Positions 48,601 to 60,590 of a DNA stretch of 64,000 bases are shown here, one piece after another. The DNA is from Ailurus styani (taxonomy: Eukaryota > Chordata > Mammalia > Carnivora > Ailuridae): assembly GCA_002007465.1 (NCBI GenBank), contig LNAC01001224.1, positions 218,831-282,830 on the forward strand. The letters run 5' to 3'. How positions within the stretch are numbered: position 1 is the first letter of the stretch; each line of letters starts with the position of its first letter. The position numbers were made by a program, and so were the translations under genes. The notes beneath the pieces were generated by a model. That model ran no database searches. It was not told the DNA's origin and worked only from the letters and a program-made list of their open reading frames with translations.

Positions 48601-49870
48601 AAGATATTCACAAATGACATATAAGATAAAGGGCTAGTATCCAAAAATCTATAAAGAACTTATCAAACTCAACACCCAAAGGACAATTAATCCAGTCAAG
48701 AAATAGGCAGAAGACATGAATAGAGATTTCTGCAAATAAGACATCCAAATGCCCAAAAGACTCCTGAAAGTGTTCAACATCACTTGACATCAGGGAAAAA
48801 CAAATTAAAACCACAGTGAGATACTACCTCACACCAGTCAGAATGGCTAAAAATTAACAAGTCAGGAAATGACAGATGTTGGCCAATCAGGAAAATAAAG
48901 AATAATTTTAAAAATTCATGGAAACAAATGAAAATGAAAACACACTGTTCAAAATCTTTGGGACACAGCAAAGGTGGTCCTGATAAGAAAGTATATAGTA
49001 ATGCAAGACTTCCTCAAAAAACAATAAAGGTTTCACAACCTAACCCTGCACCTAAAGGATCTGGAGAAAGAACAACAAAGAAAGCCTAAACCCAGCAAGA
49101 GAAGAGAAATAATAAAGATCAAAGCATAAATCAATGAAATAGAAACCAAAAGAAGAGTAGAACAAATCAACGAAACTAGGAGCTGGTTCTTTAAAAGAAT
49201 AAGATTGATAAACCTCTGGTCAGATTTACCAAAAAGAAAAGAGAAAGGACCCAAATTAATAAAATCATGAATGAAATAGGAGAAATTACAACCAACACCA
49301 AAGAAATACAAATAATTGTAAGAACATATTATAAGCAAATATACACCAGCAAATTTGACAATCTGGAAGAAATAAATGCATTCCTGGGACGTATAAACTA
49401 TCAAAACCAAACCAGAAAGAAATAGAAAACCTGAACAGACCCATAACCAGTAAGGAGATTGAAGCAGTCATCAAAAATCTCCCAACAAACAAGAGCCCAG
49501 GGCCAGACAGCTCCCCAGGGGAATTCTACCAAACATTTAAAGAATTAATACCTATTTACCCTAATAATACAAATGTAGTGATCCAAAGGGACACATGCAC
49601 CCAAATGTTTATAGAAGCAATGTCCACAATAGCCAAACTATGGAAAGAACCTAGATGTCCATCAGCAGATGAATGGATAAAGAAGATGTGGAATGTATAT
49701 ACAATGGCCTACTATGCAGCTATCGAAAAAATCAAACCTTGCCATTTTCAACAATGTGGATGGAACTAGAGGGTATTATGCTAAGCGAAATAAGTCAGTC
49801 AGAGGAAGACAATTATCATATGATCTCTCTGATATGAGGAATTTGAGAGGTAGGATGGGGGGTCATGGGG
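45620..49870 (+). pseudogene. L1 ORF2 remnant (copy 2)
   Basis: Contains a 281-codon open frame (45692-46537) of endonuclease sequence, the longest L1 frame in the window. Key positions are lost: the GDFN box reads SRDFN, and the SDH box reads LGH near 46200. The reverse-transcriptase region follows in other frames. The FADD box reads FEDD near 47590. RYLGINLTKE is at about 47790. An out-of-order repeat of an upstream segment occupies 48888-49555. Not functional. Confidence 0.85.
48888..49555 (+). repeat. Out-of-order ORF2 segment in L1 copy 2
   Basis: Homologous to 3690-4370 of L1 copy 1 and to 46300-46980 of copy 2 itself, but placed between segments equivalent to 6577 and 6722 of copy 1. 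About 145 bases of the normal order are missing. Confidence 0.85.
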
Positions 49871-50112
49871 GCTAAGGAGGAAAAAATGAAACAAGATGGG
49901 ACCATGGAGGGAGACAAACCATAAGAGACTCTTAATCTCAGGAAAGAAACTGAGGGTTTCTGGGGGTTTGGGGGAGAGATAGGGTGGCTGGGTTATGGAC
50001 ACTGGGGAGGGTATGTGCTATGGTGAGTGCTGTGAATTGTGTAAGCCTGATGATTCACAGACCTGTACCCCTGAAGCAAATAATACATTACATGTCAATT
50101 TAAAAAAAGAGA

Positions 50113-50226
50113 GAGAGATGGACGTTGGGGGAGGGTTTGTCCTATGGTGAGTGCTGTGAAATGTGTAAGCCTGATGATTCACAGACCTGTAACCCTCGGG
50201 CAAATAATACATTATATGTTAATAAA
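50113..50226 (+). mobile_element. Second, tandem L1 3' end
   Basis: A further ~115 bases of L1 3' UTR ('ggagggtttgtcctatggtg' to 'aataatacattatatgttaat') directly after the first L1's A-rich end at about 50095-50112. Confidence 0.87.
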
Positions 50227-50281
50227 AAAATAAAAAATAATAGGTAATAAATAAATAAGAAAAAAGGGAGAAAGAAAAAAA

Positions 50282-50900
50282 GGATGTGAATCCATACAGT
50301 TACTATGGAAAACATATTGGAGTTTCCTCAAATAATTAAAAATAAAATACCATATGATCCAAGAATCCACATCTGGGTATTTATCCAAAAATACTAAAAT
50401 GAGGGTCACAAGGAATTCTGTGCACTCCTATGCTCATTTCAGCATTATTCACAATAGCTAAGATGGGGAAACAACCTCAATGTCCACCTTTCAAATAAGA
50501 AATGTAGTGTATATTACACAGAATACTTTTCTGCCTTAAAAAGAAGGGCAATTCTGTCATTTGTGACAACATGGATGAAACTCGAGGGCATTACTCTAAG
50601 TAAAATAAGGCAGTGACAGAAGAAACACTGCAATATTCCACTTATATGAAATATTTTAAATAGTCCCATTCAAAGAACCAAAAAGCATTGTTTCCCAGAA
50701 GCTGGGGAAGGAAGAAATGAGCAGCGATTGTTTAAAGGATATGGATTCTTAGAATGAGAAGAAAAAAAAAGTTCTGGAGATGGTTGGTGGTGATGTTTGG
50801 ACAACAATGTAAATATACTTAATGCCACTGAAAATGGTTTAATGTACATTTGAAAATGATCAAAATGGCAAATTTTATATTATATATATATATATTGCCA
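50282..50900 (+). mobile_element. Old L1 3' end before unit D
   Basis: Same decayed L1 3' region as before units B, C and E ('tctgggtatttatccaaaaa', 'ggttggtggtgatgtttgg'). It joins directly to the end of L1 copy 2. Confidence 0.82.
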
Positions 50901-50930
50901 CAATTAAAAAACAAAAGAAAATAAGAGATG

Positions 50931-51341
50931 GGGCACCTGGTGGCTCAATCAGTTAAGCATCAAACTCTTTTTTTTTTAAGATTTTTATTTATTTATTTCA
51001 CAGAGAGAGAGAGATCACAAGGAGGCAGAGAGGCAGGCAGAGAGAGGGTGGGGGGAAGCAGGCTCCCCACTGAGCAGGGAGCCTGATGCGGGACTCGATC
51101 CCAGGACCCTGAGATCATGACCTGAGCCGAAAGCAGAGGCTTTAACCCACTGAGCCACCCAGGCGCCCAGCATCAAACTCTTGATTTCAGCTCAAGACCT
51201 GATCTCAGGGTCTTGAGATCCAGCCCACCTCAGGCTCCACACTCAACCAGAGTCAGCTTCAGATTAATTCTCTCCCTTTTCCTCTACCGCTCCCCCTGTT
51301 CATGCTCTCTAAATAAATAAATAAATAAATAAAATCTTTAA
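50931..51341 (+). mobile_element. Older Can-SINE split by a younger SINE
   Basis: Sense older-type SINE, head at 50931-50968 and remainder 51183-51341, with 'aaataaataaataaataaaatcttt' tail type. Likely counterpart of the SINE stub at 9197 in unit A. Confidence 0.88.
50969..51168 (-). mobile_element. Can-SINE nested in an older SINE
   Basis: Reverse-complement SINE ending 'gagccacccaggcgccc'. Perfect 14-base target-site copies AGCATCAAACTCTT at 50956-50969 and 51169-51182. Confidence 0.95.
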
Positions 51342-53448
51342 AAGCGGGGGCAGGGAGGTGAACAGATTGTGAGTGAGCAAAATTGTTAACTGTTGAGGAC
51401 AGGGCTGAAGAAACTGTTTCCCTTTCTGGTTTGGGACTTCAGGAAAGTACCAGTCACCTTAAAGGTAAAGGTGATTTTTTCAAGATGATTTTGTGCAGGA
51501 TTTTAGCCAGCTCTTCAACACTTCAGAAGCTGAGGTCAAGAGAAGTTTGTAGTGGAGCCTCCTTTCTATAGTGTTTCCATCCTCTTCCTCTGAATGTCTT
51601 TATATACAATGTTTGGCTCGGTGGGATTTTCTGAACATCTACCATGTTCTTCATTGTAAATCTCCACAATTCTTTCTGTGTGTGATAGAGAGAAAAGCTA
51701 TATTCCCAGGAACACATCATGAGAATCTTTCACCTAGATATACATGCCAAAGGAAGTTGATGGATCTATGGCTCATAAATTACCCAATCTTCGGTAGCTG
51801 AGAATTCTACCATCTGAGTCTCCTTTGTCAGCCACTAATAAAAATGTCAACCTCCCAGTGTAATGTGGCACATAACCTTGAAAACTGGCATTTCCATTCT
51901 CAGGACAACTATATACTTAGAATAGTCATGTTTTCAGAGAGAAATCCATTCTCTGAACTCTGACCTATGCCTAAAACCAACCCATCTTGTGCCAGGCTCG
52001 ACAATGTCAAAATGAACAACAAAGCCCTATCAGGAAGCCTTACTACTTTTCTTACCAAAATTTCATCCTAAGCTATAGTCACAGAACATGTGTTCCCCCA
52101 AAGCACAACTGCATTTCTAAAACTGGCCTCTAATGATGCTTGTGGGTGCCAAGGGGGAGTAAGCAAAAGACGGTGGCTGAGACTTCCAGCAAAGATTCCA
52201 ACAGGATCAATTACTAATCCTCTGAGGACTTGAGAGGTCAATACATTACCAAAGTGCAGACAATTTGACAAAGTCTATTTAAAGATTTTTCTAGAATCAA
52301 TGAAAAGATTACATGAAATTTAAGTAAATGAGAGCAGCAAAGAGTGTACCAACAAGCTTAATATTTATATGGGAGACACAACTCCCAAGTTTAGTTGTTG
52401 GGGGGGCAGGTATAAACCAGGAATAAAAAGATTTCTCTTCACAATTCTTATGGACATTTTGGGAAATATAAATTTGGCAGAATGGATATGAAAAACAATG
52501 TGCAATCCAGTGGATCTCATGCACTTTTCATTTTGTAGTCCCATACATCAGCTTTTTCTGGAGAATTTTACCTTGTTCCCACTGTTTTTCATTCAGACTG
52601 AGGATAGTATTGAGAGCTGAAAAAATATCTATTTTGAAGAAGTCTTTACACTTTCACAGGAGGCCAAGAAAATGGGTAGAAATTAAATCCTAGAGTGACT
52701 GACACTTCCTAACTAAAATAGCTCATTTTCTGAGTAAATTTAGACTAGTAGTGGGAACCAAAATAAACTAAAATGACCAAGAAGACTTGGAGAGTTGTCT
52801 AGAGAGAGAATTCCAGTGTCACACTTGTTAGTTCACAGACTATATTTGCAGCTGTAGGACTATGAATTCAGTGGAAGAAAACAGAGACTGGGTGGAATCT
52901 AGAAACAGTGGACTCCACAATCAAGTAGATTCCGGTGAGTAATGACTAAATCCTTTCCCGCAAATTTTAAGCAAATTAATTTACCCAAATTATTTTCACT
53001 GAATAATTTTTATAGCTAGATTCTGTGAATTGAAGGTAATCTTTTTTCCTAAACATGAATATGAACACAATGACTTGAAAAAATCATTAGAAAACATGGT
53101 CTGTAATGATACCACGCAAGATGCTGTTGAGAACTAATAAGGCCGCATTTAAAAACTAATGGTTCACATGTATGTAGAAGTACATGGCTTTGGTAGGTTT
53201 TTATATGCAATTATTTAAATTCTTTCCCCTTTTCGTGATTTCAGTGTGCCACACTTCAGTCAGAATTTGTGGATTAAATCTATTTCAGGATGATGAAGCA
53301 CATAGTTGCCACCTATAGCAGAAGAAACAATTAAAGAGATTGAGTTTTCTGGAAAACGAAAGATACTTTCCTAAACTTTATTGAAGCTGAAAGGTCATGA
53401 TGCTGAATTCTGTGTCCAGAAACTTTTGAGGGAAAATATGTAGCTGGG

Positions 53449-53495
53449 TGTTGGGTTTTTGTTGTTGTTGTTGTGTTGTTGTTGTTGTTGTTTTC
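53449..53495. repeat. (GTT)n microsatellite
   Basis: Imperfect GTT trinucleotide run upstream of OR gene 4; the other units have only a short T-rich stretch at this place. Confidence 0.88.
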
Positions 53496-54312
53496 TTTTG
53501 GCAGGGATTGGAAAAAGGAGGGAAAAAAGGAAGAGAAGAAATAAAATATCCTATGATCATTTATAACATGTACTCACTATTGAAAATCCATGTATAGATC
53601 ATTCAATAAAAGAATACATTCCTGTATATATTCACTTTCTCCACCAAATAGCAAAGAAAACTTTAAGTGCGTCTTAATTGACTAAACTTATGTCAAAAGA
53701 AAAAATTGTATTATCTTAGATAACATTTGTCTCACAATAGGAAATTCAGGGAAACGCCATCATTCATTTAATTCCATTTGTAAAATGGGACTAGGTTTCT
53801 AAATCTATTCCAGAGCATTATTCTTTATGTGATGAAATACCAAGTTCACAGAAAATTCATTTAAGAAATACTGAGGACTTTTCAGGGAACTTTGTACCAC
53901 TGACATATCTGTATCAAAAGATGTGGGAGAAATCAGCATGTGTTAGTCATGTTGAGTCAGACACAACATCCAGGGCTGTTGAGTGAATGTGACTAAAAAA
54001 CTGATATAAAGATAGTTCCTTGGAATTCTGAAGGGGAAACACTCTATCTGCAGCTCTGTCTCTCGAAGCATATGTGCATTCATTTGACAGAAAGGAATCC
54101 TAGCTCAAAGAATACTGCTGGTGTAGATATAGTAAGGATGGCACTTTCTTATCTGATATACACTTGACATTTAAAGAACGTTGTGTCCATATACTATAAA
54201 TATACATGCCAATAGGCAAACAGAACTTCAAAATAGTTGTTACTGATGAAATCTGTCCCAAAAACAGTGAAAGAAAGACATCTGTAAGGTTTTAGAAACA
54301 GAGTTTGGTTGG

Positions 54313-54520
54313 TTTTTTTTTAAGATTTTTTATTTTATTTTATTTATTTGACAGAGAGAGAGAGAGAGATCACAAGTAGGCGGAGAGGCAGGCAGAGAGA
54401 GAAGAGGAAGCAGGCTCCCTGCTGAGCAGGGAGCCTAATGCGGGCCTCGATCCCAGGACCCTGAGATCATGACCTGAGCCGAAGGTAGAGGCTTTAACCC
54501 ACTGAGCCACCCAGGTGCCC
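54313..54520 (-). mobile_element. Can-SINE, antisense
   Basis: Reverse-complement SINE flanked by AGAAACAGAGTTTGG copies, about 320 bases upstream of the OR gene 4 start. Absent from the other units. Confidence 0.95.
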
Positions 54521-54679
54521 TAGAAACAGAGTTTGGAAGTCAATCAAAAATCAACAGTCATAATAAAACATTGCTTTTATTCTGGTGATTTGTAATATAT
54601 TGTCACTATCCAAATTATATGAATAAGAAAATTTAACCTCTTCCTATTCCTTTTTATAAAAACCTCCAAAATGGCTGAG

Positions 54680-54788
54680 GTGAGTGGAAGATGTGGTTCC
54701 ATCAATCCCAGAGGTCAGGGCTAAAGAGCTAATGAAGATTTCAGTGTTGAATTAAAAATATTACTCAGAATTTCTGTGATCATTCCAG
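54680..54788 (+). promoter_or_regulatory. Possible short 5' UTR intron of OR gene 4
   Basis: GAG|GTGAGT donor-like site at 54680 and 'gatcattccag' acceptor-like end at 54788, 109 bases, same spacing as gene 1. Olf/EBF-like TCCCAGAGGT at 54706-54715. Not demonstrated. Confidence 0.3.
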
Positions 54789-54835
54789 ATGAACCATGTG
54801 ATCTTTCCCGATGGAACATAACCCCAGCTGAAACC

Positions 54836-55762
54836 ATGGAAAGGAGCAGCAATGTAACAGAATTCATTCTGCTGGGCCTGACCCAGAATCCAGAACTGCA
54901 GAAATTCTTATTTGCTATATTTTTATTTACCTACTTGATCACACTGGCAGGTAACCTCCTCATCTCAGTCACCATCTTCATCAGCCCAGCCCTGGTTTCT
55001 CCCATGTACATTTTTCTGTCCTACTTATCCATTATAGATGGTTTCTACTCTTCTTCCATAGCTCCCAAAATGATCTTTGACTTGATCTCCGAGAACACCA
55101 TATCATACAAAGGCTGTATGACTCAAGTTTTTGCTGAACATTTCTTTGCTGGAGCAGAGATCATCGTATTAGTTGTCATGGCCTATGACCGCTATGTAGC
55201 CATCTGTAAGCCCTTGCATTACAGGACCATCATGAGCCGACCTGTCTGTACTTTCTTGCTGGGAATGGCTGGTATTATAGGCTTTCTTCATGGAGGAATC
55301 CAGGTTTTTTTCATGATTCAGTTACCATTCTGTGGCCCCAATGTCATTGACCATTTTATGTGTGATTTAATACCTCTCCTGGAACTAGCCTGTACAGACA
55401 CTCACACTTTGGGGCCCCTGATTGCTGCCAACAGTGGATCATTATGCTTCCTCAGTTTTTCTATGCTGGTTGCTTCTTACATTGCTATCCTGCACTCCCT
55501 GAGGACCCATAGCTCTGAAGGGCGTTGCAAAGCCCTATCTACCTGTGCTTCTCATATCACTGTTGTCATCTTATTCTTTGTACCTTGTTCATTCCTGTAC
55601 CTGAGACCCATGACCTCCTTTCCCACTGACAAAGCTGTGACTGTGTTTTACACCCTAGTCACTCCCATGTTGAACCCCTTAATCTACACCCTCAGAAATG
55701 CAGAGGTGAAAAATGTCATGAAGAAACTCTGGGGGCAAATAATGAAAATTGGTGATAAATGA
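54836..55762 (+). CDS. Olfactory receptor gene 4 (OR4C/OR4A-like), 308 aa
   Basis: Intact odorant receptor starting [10 protein letters not shown]. Usual OR landmarks are present: [58 protein letters not shown], ending KIGDK. Compared with genes 1-3 it lacks one codon in the loop after TM2 (LISENT versus LLSDKNT), hence 308 rather than 309 residues. The open frame extends 20 codons further upstream, but its first codon there is GTG, so ATG at 54836 is the start. The ATG that gives the other genes an 11-residue extension is present at 54789 but is out of frame and reads a ten-codon upstream ORF ending at TAA. Ligand unknown; role expected in olfactory neurons. Confidence 0.94.
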   Translation: MERSSNVTEFILLGLTQNPELQKFLFAIFLFTYLITLAGNLLISVTIFISPALVSPMYIFLSYLSIIDGFYSSSIAPKMIFDLISENTISYKGCMTQVFAEHFFAGAEIIVLVVMAYDRYVAICKPLHYRTIMSRPVCTFLLGMAGIIGFLHGGIQVFFMIQLPFCGPNVIDHFMCDLIPLLELACTDTHTLGPLIAANSGSLCFLSFSMLVASYIAILHSLRTHSSEGRCKALSTCASHITVVILFFVPCSFLYLRPMTSFPTDKAVTVFYTLVTPMLNPLIYTLRNAEVKNVMKKLWGQIMKIGDK

Positions 55763-55984
55763 AACTTGTAATTAGAGGATTTGCATGAAAATAACTAGTG
55801 ATAATTTAGAGATTTATTCCCCTTCTTAGTTCATTAAACTGAAACAGTCAATTATCCTGTCTAGGTCACTATTCTTCAGGGACATATATATTGTGGGAAG
55901 GGTCAACATACCCATTAAGGCACAGTACACATGGTGAGTCCAGAATAATTTTATGGATCCTTGAAATGGTTTAATTCCTTTTAT

Positions 55985-56166
55985 TTTTTTTAAAGATTTT
56001 ATTTTATTTATTTGATACAGAGAGAGAGAGATTACAAGCAGGCAGAGAGAGAGGAGGGAGCAGGCTCCCCACCAAGCAGGGAGCCCAATGCAGGGCTCGA
56101 TCCCCCCTGAGATCATGACCTGAGCCGAAGGCAGAGGCTTTAACCCACTGAGCCACCCAGGTGCCC
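55985..56166 (-). mobile_element. Can-SINE, antisense
   Basis: Reverse-complement SINE with a shortened middle, flanked by TAATTCCTTTTA copies, in the 3' flank of OR gene 4. Confidence 0.93.
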
Positions 56167-56909
56167 CTAATTCCTTTTAAAATAAGAAGAAAAATGAACA
56201 TAATCCAAACCAATTTGGAGTATAGTCATAATTATACAAATGCATCCTTAAAATATAATCCTTAAACTTTTTTATGGAGGAGAAGGACTCATAAGGACAA
56301 AGAATCAGGGGGCCAAAAGGTCATAATGTTGCCCTGATTGTAGGTACAAAACAGATAAGAAGCAATATTACTGAACAGTCTTTACACCCCACACTACAGC
56401 AAGAATGAAGTTTTATTTTAAAAGAGGAAAATTAACCATATATGCAAAAAAAATATGGGAAGCAAGGGAGTCACAAAGAAGTATTTTCATCCAAATATAT
56501 TCTTTCTTGTCTTCCTAGTTTTGAGTTTATAGATGTTTCTGCACGAGAGCAATTAAACTCTTTACTTCTCACAATCCCAAGAAAAGAACACTTGCACACA
56601 AAGGTACTTTTTAAAACGTATACCACCACCATTCCCTGTAGTATACAAAGGTCTACGGAAAAAAATAGAAGAATTGACTGATGCAAAAGAAATATAAGTG
56701 ATCAAGTCTGTAGAGTTAAGGCAGAAAATATCTGTATGTTAAAGTCATGTTTTAGATGTAGACAAAGGAAGAGTCTGAACAGCTGGGGCAGGAAATTACC
56801 AGTGATATAGGAACAAGTCTGTGTCACAAAATTGATCAATGACCAAGAATCTGGATTACAGAAAATTCATAACATATATATAATTAAACTTAAGCAGAGA
56901 TTCAGAAAT

Positions 56910-57080
56910 AGATGCTTTGAAGTCAGAGGTTGAAAGCTCTGGATCAAATAGGCTTGATTTCTTATCTTGTGTCTAGCATTAATTAGCCTTCATCATGTAA
57001 GCAAGTTGCTTCGTCTCTATACTGATATTTTTAATCTGTAAATAACACTGCATAGTCTCTTAAGATGTAAGAATTAAAAG
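56910..57080 (+). mobile_element. MIR element
   Basis: Unit D copy of the sense MIR at 21175 and 34877. Confidence 0.7.
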
Positions 57081-57774
57081 AGATTGAAAAAATGAATCAT
57101 CTAAAAATTAGTGAAATTGCTCAGAAATAGTTACAGCCTTCAGAGATGTCACCAGCACAGAAAGCAAGCCAGGGATAACAGTTGCTGACAAGAGGAGCCC
57201 AAGAACACCACTACCAACCATCATTCACTAACCATGACCACAGGAGGACCAAATATCTGTGTCAGCTTCACTGTACTTTAAAATAAGTCATAAAAGGCAT
57301 CTGTATATGAGTAGAGCCAGCATAGAAGACAGTTACTATCATGACAAGGAAAATAATGGGATCTGTGAGCACATCTCTGGACACTAAAAGCTAGCCCACC
57401 ACCAACTCCCTAGTTTGAGATACAAATGCCCTTACACATCTCTGCAGTAACAAATGGAGGAGCTGGTTGGAGCAACTGTGAGATGTCTAAGCAGAACTTA
57501 TTTCAGAAGCTCTCACTAATGATGGATCCCCTTTTGCTGGTCTCAGAGGAAGAAAAGGGAGAGCCACTGCAGTGCCAGAGACCAACAGACCTGTACCTGT
57601 ACAGAGCTTGGGATTCCTGAGAAAGAGCTCAGAAATTTATCTTTGGAAGGTGATTTCACAACCAGGGATCCGAATATCATGGGATGCTGACATTTCTCAT
57701 GTTCTCAGGACTTTATATCAGGTTAAACCTCACTCTACATGAAGACATTTTTAAATAAATGTTTCTCAATGTGG

Positions 57775-58755
57775 CTTTGATTTTAATTTCCCTGATGGCT
57801 AATGATGCTGAACATTTTTTCATGTGCCTGTTAGCCATTTGTATGCCTTCTTTGGAGAAATGTCTGTTCATGCCTTCTGCCCATTTTTGACTTCATTATT
57901 TGTTTTTTGGGTGTTGAGTTTGAGAAGTTTTTTATAGATCTTGGATGCCAGTCCTTTATCTGTAGTGTCATTTGCAAATATCTTCTTCCATTCCATGCGT
58001 TGGTTGCCTCTTTGTTTTGTTGACTGTTTCCTTTGCTGTGCAGAAGCTTTTTATATTGATGAAGTTTCAATAGTTCATTTTTACTTTTGTTTCCCTTGCC
58101 TTTGGAGATGTGTCTTAAAAGAAGTTGCTGTGGCTAATGTCAAAGAGGTTACTGCATATGTTCTCCTCTAGGATTTTGATGGATTCCTGTCTCACACTGA
58201 GGTCTTTCATCCATTTAGAGTTTATCTTTGTGTACATTGTAAGAGAATAGTCAAGTTTCATTCTTCTATATATAGCTGTCCAATTTTCCCACACTATTAA
58301 TTGAAGAGACTGTCTTTTTTTCCAATGGATATTTTTTCCTGCTTTGTTGAGGATTAGTTGACCATAGAGTTGAGGGTCCATATCTGGGCTCTCTATTCTG
58401 TTCCATTGATCTATGTGTCTGTTTTTGTACCAGACTGTCTTGGTGATCACAGCTTTGTAATAGAGCTTGAAATCAGGCAATGTGATGCCCCAGCTTTGTT
58501 TTTCTTTTTCAGCATTCCCTTGGAGATTCAGGGTCTTTTCTGGTTCCATACAAATTTTAGGATTACTTGTTCCAGCACTTTGAAAAGGGCCATTGGTATT
58601 TTAATCGGGATGGTGAAAGTATAGATTGCTCTGGGCAGCACAGACATTTTAACAATGCTTATTCTTCTAAATGATGACCATGGAATGTTTTTCCATCTTT
58701 TTGTGTCTTCTTCAACTTCTTTCATAAGTGTTCCGTTGTTTCTAGAGTATAGTTC
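57775..58755 (-). mobile_element. L1 inverted 5' part of a twin-primed insertion
   Basis: Antisense L1 ORF2 sequence. Minus-strand translation shows RT/C-terminal sequence such as [20 protein letters not shown] and [12 protein letters not shown]. Its end in consensus order meets the start of the sense piece at 58760. Confidence 0.87.
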
Positions 58756-59520
58756 CATTAATGGCAGGAAACAACAAATGTAGAGAATTTGGAGAAATGG
58801 GAACCCTCTTATATTGTTGGTGGGAATGCAATTTGGTACAGCCACTTTGGAAAACAGTGTGGAGGTTCCTCAAAAAGTTAAAAATAAAGCTACCCTATGA
58901 CCCAGAAATTGCACTACTGGGTACTTCCCCCAAAGATACAGATGTAGTGAAAAGAGGGGCCACATGCACCACAATGTTCATAGCAGCAATGTCCACAATA
59001 GCCAAACTGTGGAAGGAGCCCAGATGCCCTTCAACAGAAAAATGGATAAAAAAGATGTGGTCCATATATTCAATGAAATAATCCTCATTCATCAGAAAGC
59101 ATAAATACCCAACATTTGCATCAACACGGCTGGAACTGGAGGAGATTATTCTAAGTGAAATAAGTAAAGCAGAGAAAGACAATTATCATATGGTTTCAAT
59201 TATTTGTGGACTATAAGGAATAACGTGGAGTATATTAGGAAAAGGAAGGGAAAAATGAAGGAGGGGAAATCAGAGGGGGAGACGAACCATGAGGGAATAT
59301 GGACTCTGGGAAACAAACCGAGGGATTTAGAGGGGAGGAAGGAGGGAATGGGTTAGTCCAGTGATGAGTATTAAGGAGGGTACGTATTGCATGGAGCACT
59401 GGGTTTTATACGCAATGAATCACTGAACACTACATCTAAAACTAATGATGTACTGTATGGTGACTAACATAACATAATAAAATAAAAATAAATAAATAAA
59501 AATAAAAGCATTTCATTAAT
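58756..59520 (+). mobile_element. L1 3' part of the same twin-primed insertion
   Basis: Sense ORF2 C-terminal region ([21 protein letters not shown] at about 58820-58880), 3' UTR and an A-rich tail with AAATAAATAAA. TAAATAAA(T/C)(G/A)TTT-like copies flank the whole element; the empty site is seen in units B (22550) and C (35710). Confidence 0.88.
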
Positions 59521-60024
59521 CTTAAAAATAAATAAATAAACATTTTGCCAAAACAAACCAACAAATTCTTAAGTAAGAAAACAAAGTGGTGGTTTTCAGA
59601 GGTGGTTGTCGGGGAAGGGTGAAATAGGTAAAGAGAATTAAAAGGTACAAACTTCGTTATAAAATAAATACGTTAAGCAGATGAAAAGTACTGCATAAGG
59701 AATATAATCAGTAAAATTGAAATACTGCTGTATGGTGATAGATGGATGACTACACTTACCTTGGTAAGCACTGACTAATGTACAGAACTGTCAAATCACT
59801 ATGTTATACACCTGAAACTAATGTAATTTTCTATGTCAATTACACCTCAACAATAAATTCTAAAATAGAGAGGTTTTGACATAATTTCCTATAAGTGATC
59901 ATCTTATAAATACATGCAGGCAACAATATGTTTAAAATATCAAACTTATCTTTAAAGATCTAGCTGTAAATTCCAAGAAAGATGGGATGGAATAGGATAA
60001 TGTAAAAATAAGGATGACAATCGA

Positions 60025-60590
60025 AGAAAGAAAATTACCATATGGTTTCACCCATATGTGGAATTTAAGCAACAAAACAGAAGATCATGGAGAAAGGGAG
60101 GGAAAAATAAAATAAGACAAAATCAGAGAGGGAGACAAACGTTAAAAGACTCATTTTTATTTATTTGTAAGTCAGAAAGAGAGAGCAACAGCACAAGCAG
60201 AGGGAGTGGTGGGCCAAGGGAGAAGTAGGCTCCCCACTGAACAAGGAGCCCAATACAGGACTTGATCCCAGGACTCAATGCAGGACTCTCCCAGGACTCG
60301 ATCCAGAACTCAATCCCAGGACCCCAAGATCAGACCCGAGCCAAAGGCAGATGCTTAACTGACTGATCCACCCAGGCGTCCCCCTTGGGAATTCCTAACT
60401 ATAAGAAACAAACTGAGTGTTGATGGAGGGGAGGTGGGAGGGAGATGGAGCCATTGGATGATGGGCATTAAAGAGGGCATGCAATGTAATCAGTGCCAGG
60501 TGTTATATTCAACTGATGAATAACTGAACTCTACATCTGAAACTAATGATGCACCACATCTTAATTAATTGAATTTAAATAAGATTTAAA
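60025..60590 (+). mobile_element. L1 3' end, interrupted by a SINE
   Basis: Sense 3' UTR type sequence ('catatggtttcacccatatg', 'gatgggcattaaagagggc', 'aactgaactctacatctgaaac') split by an antisense SINE. Absent at the homologous point in units B and C. Confidence 0.85.
60151..60381 (-). mobile_element. Can-SINE with internal duplication, antisense
   Basis: Reverse-complement older SINE. The region 'cccaggactcaatgcaggactc' type sequence is reiterated two to three times near 60260-60325, making the element longer than usual. Confidence 0.85.

Larger units (their letters stand above)
42414..50226 (+). mobile_element. Near full-length, rearranged, inactive L1 (copy 2)
   Basis: Paralogue of 238-7262. 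5' UTR 42414-44280, ORF1 remnant to about 45440, ORF2 remnant from about 45620. Near 48888 the sequence jumps back to an upstream ORF2 segment, runs to about 49555, then jumps forward to the ORF2 end. It finishes with two consecutive L1 3' ends (about 50095 and 50226). Two SINEs (44059 minus, 44566 plus) are absent from copy 1, and copy 1's SINE is absent here. The right flank is not that of copy 1. Confidence 0.92.

Noticed and set aside
54776..54835. 20-codon N-terminal extension of OR gene 4
   Set aside because: The first codon of that open frame is GTG, which is not expected to start a mammalian OR; the ATG at 54836 matches the family.
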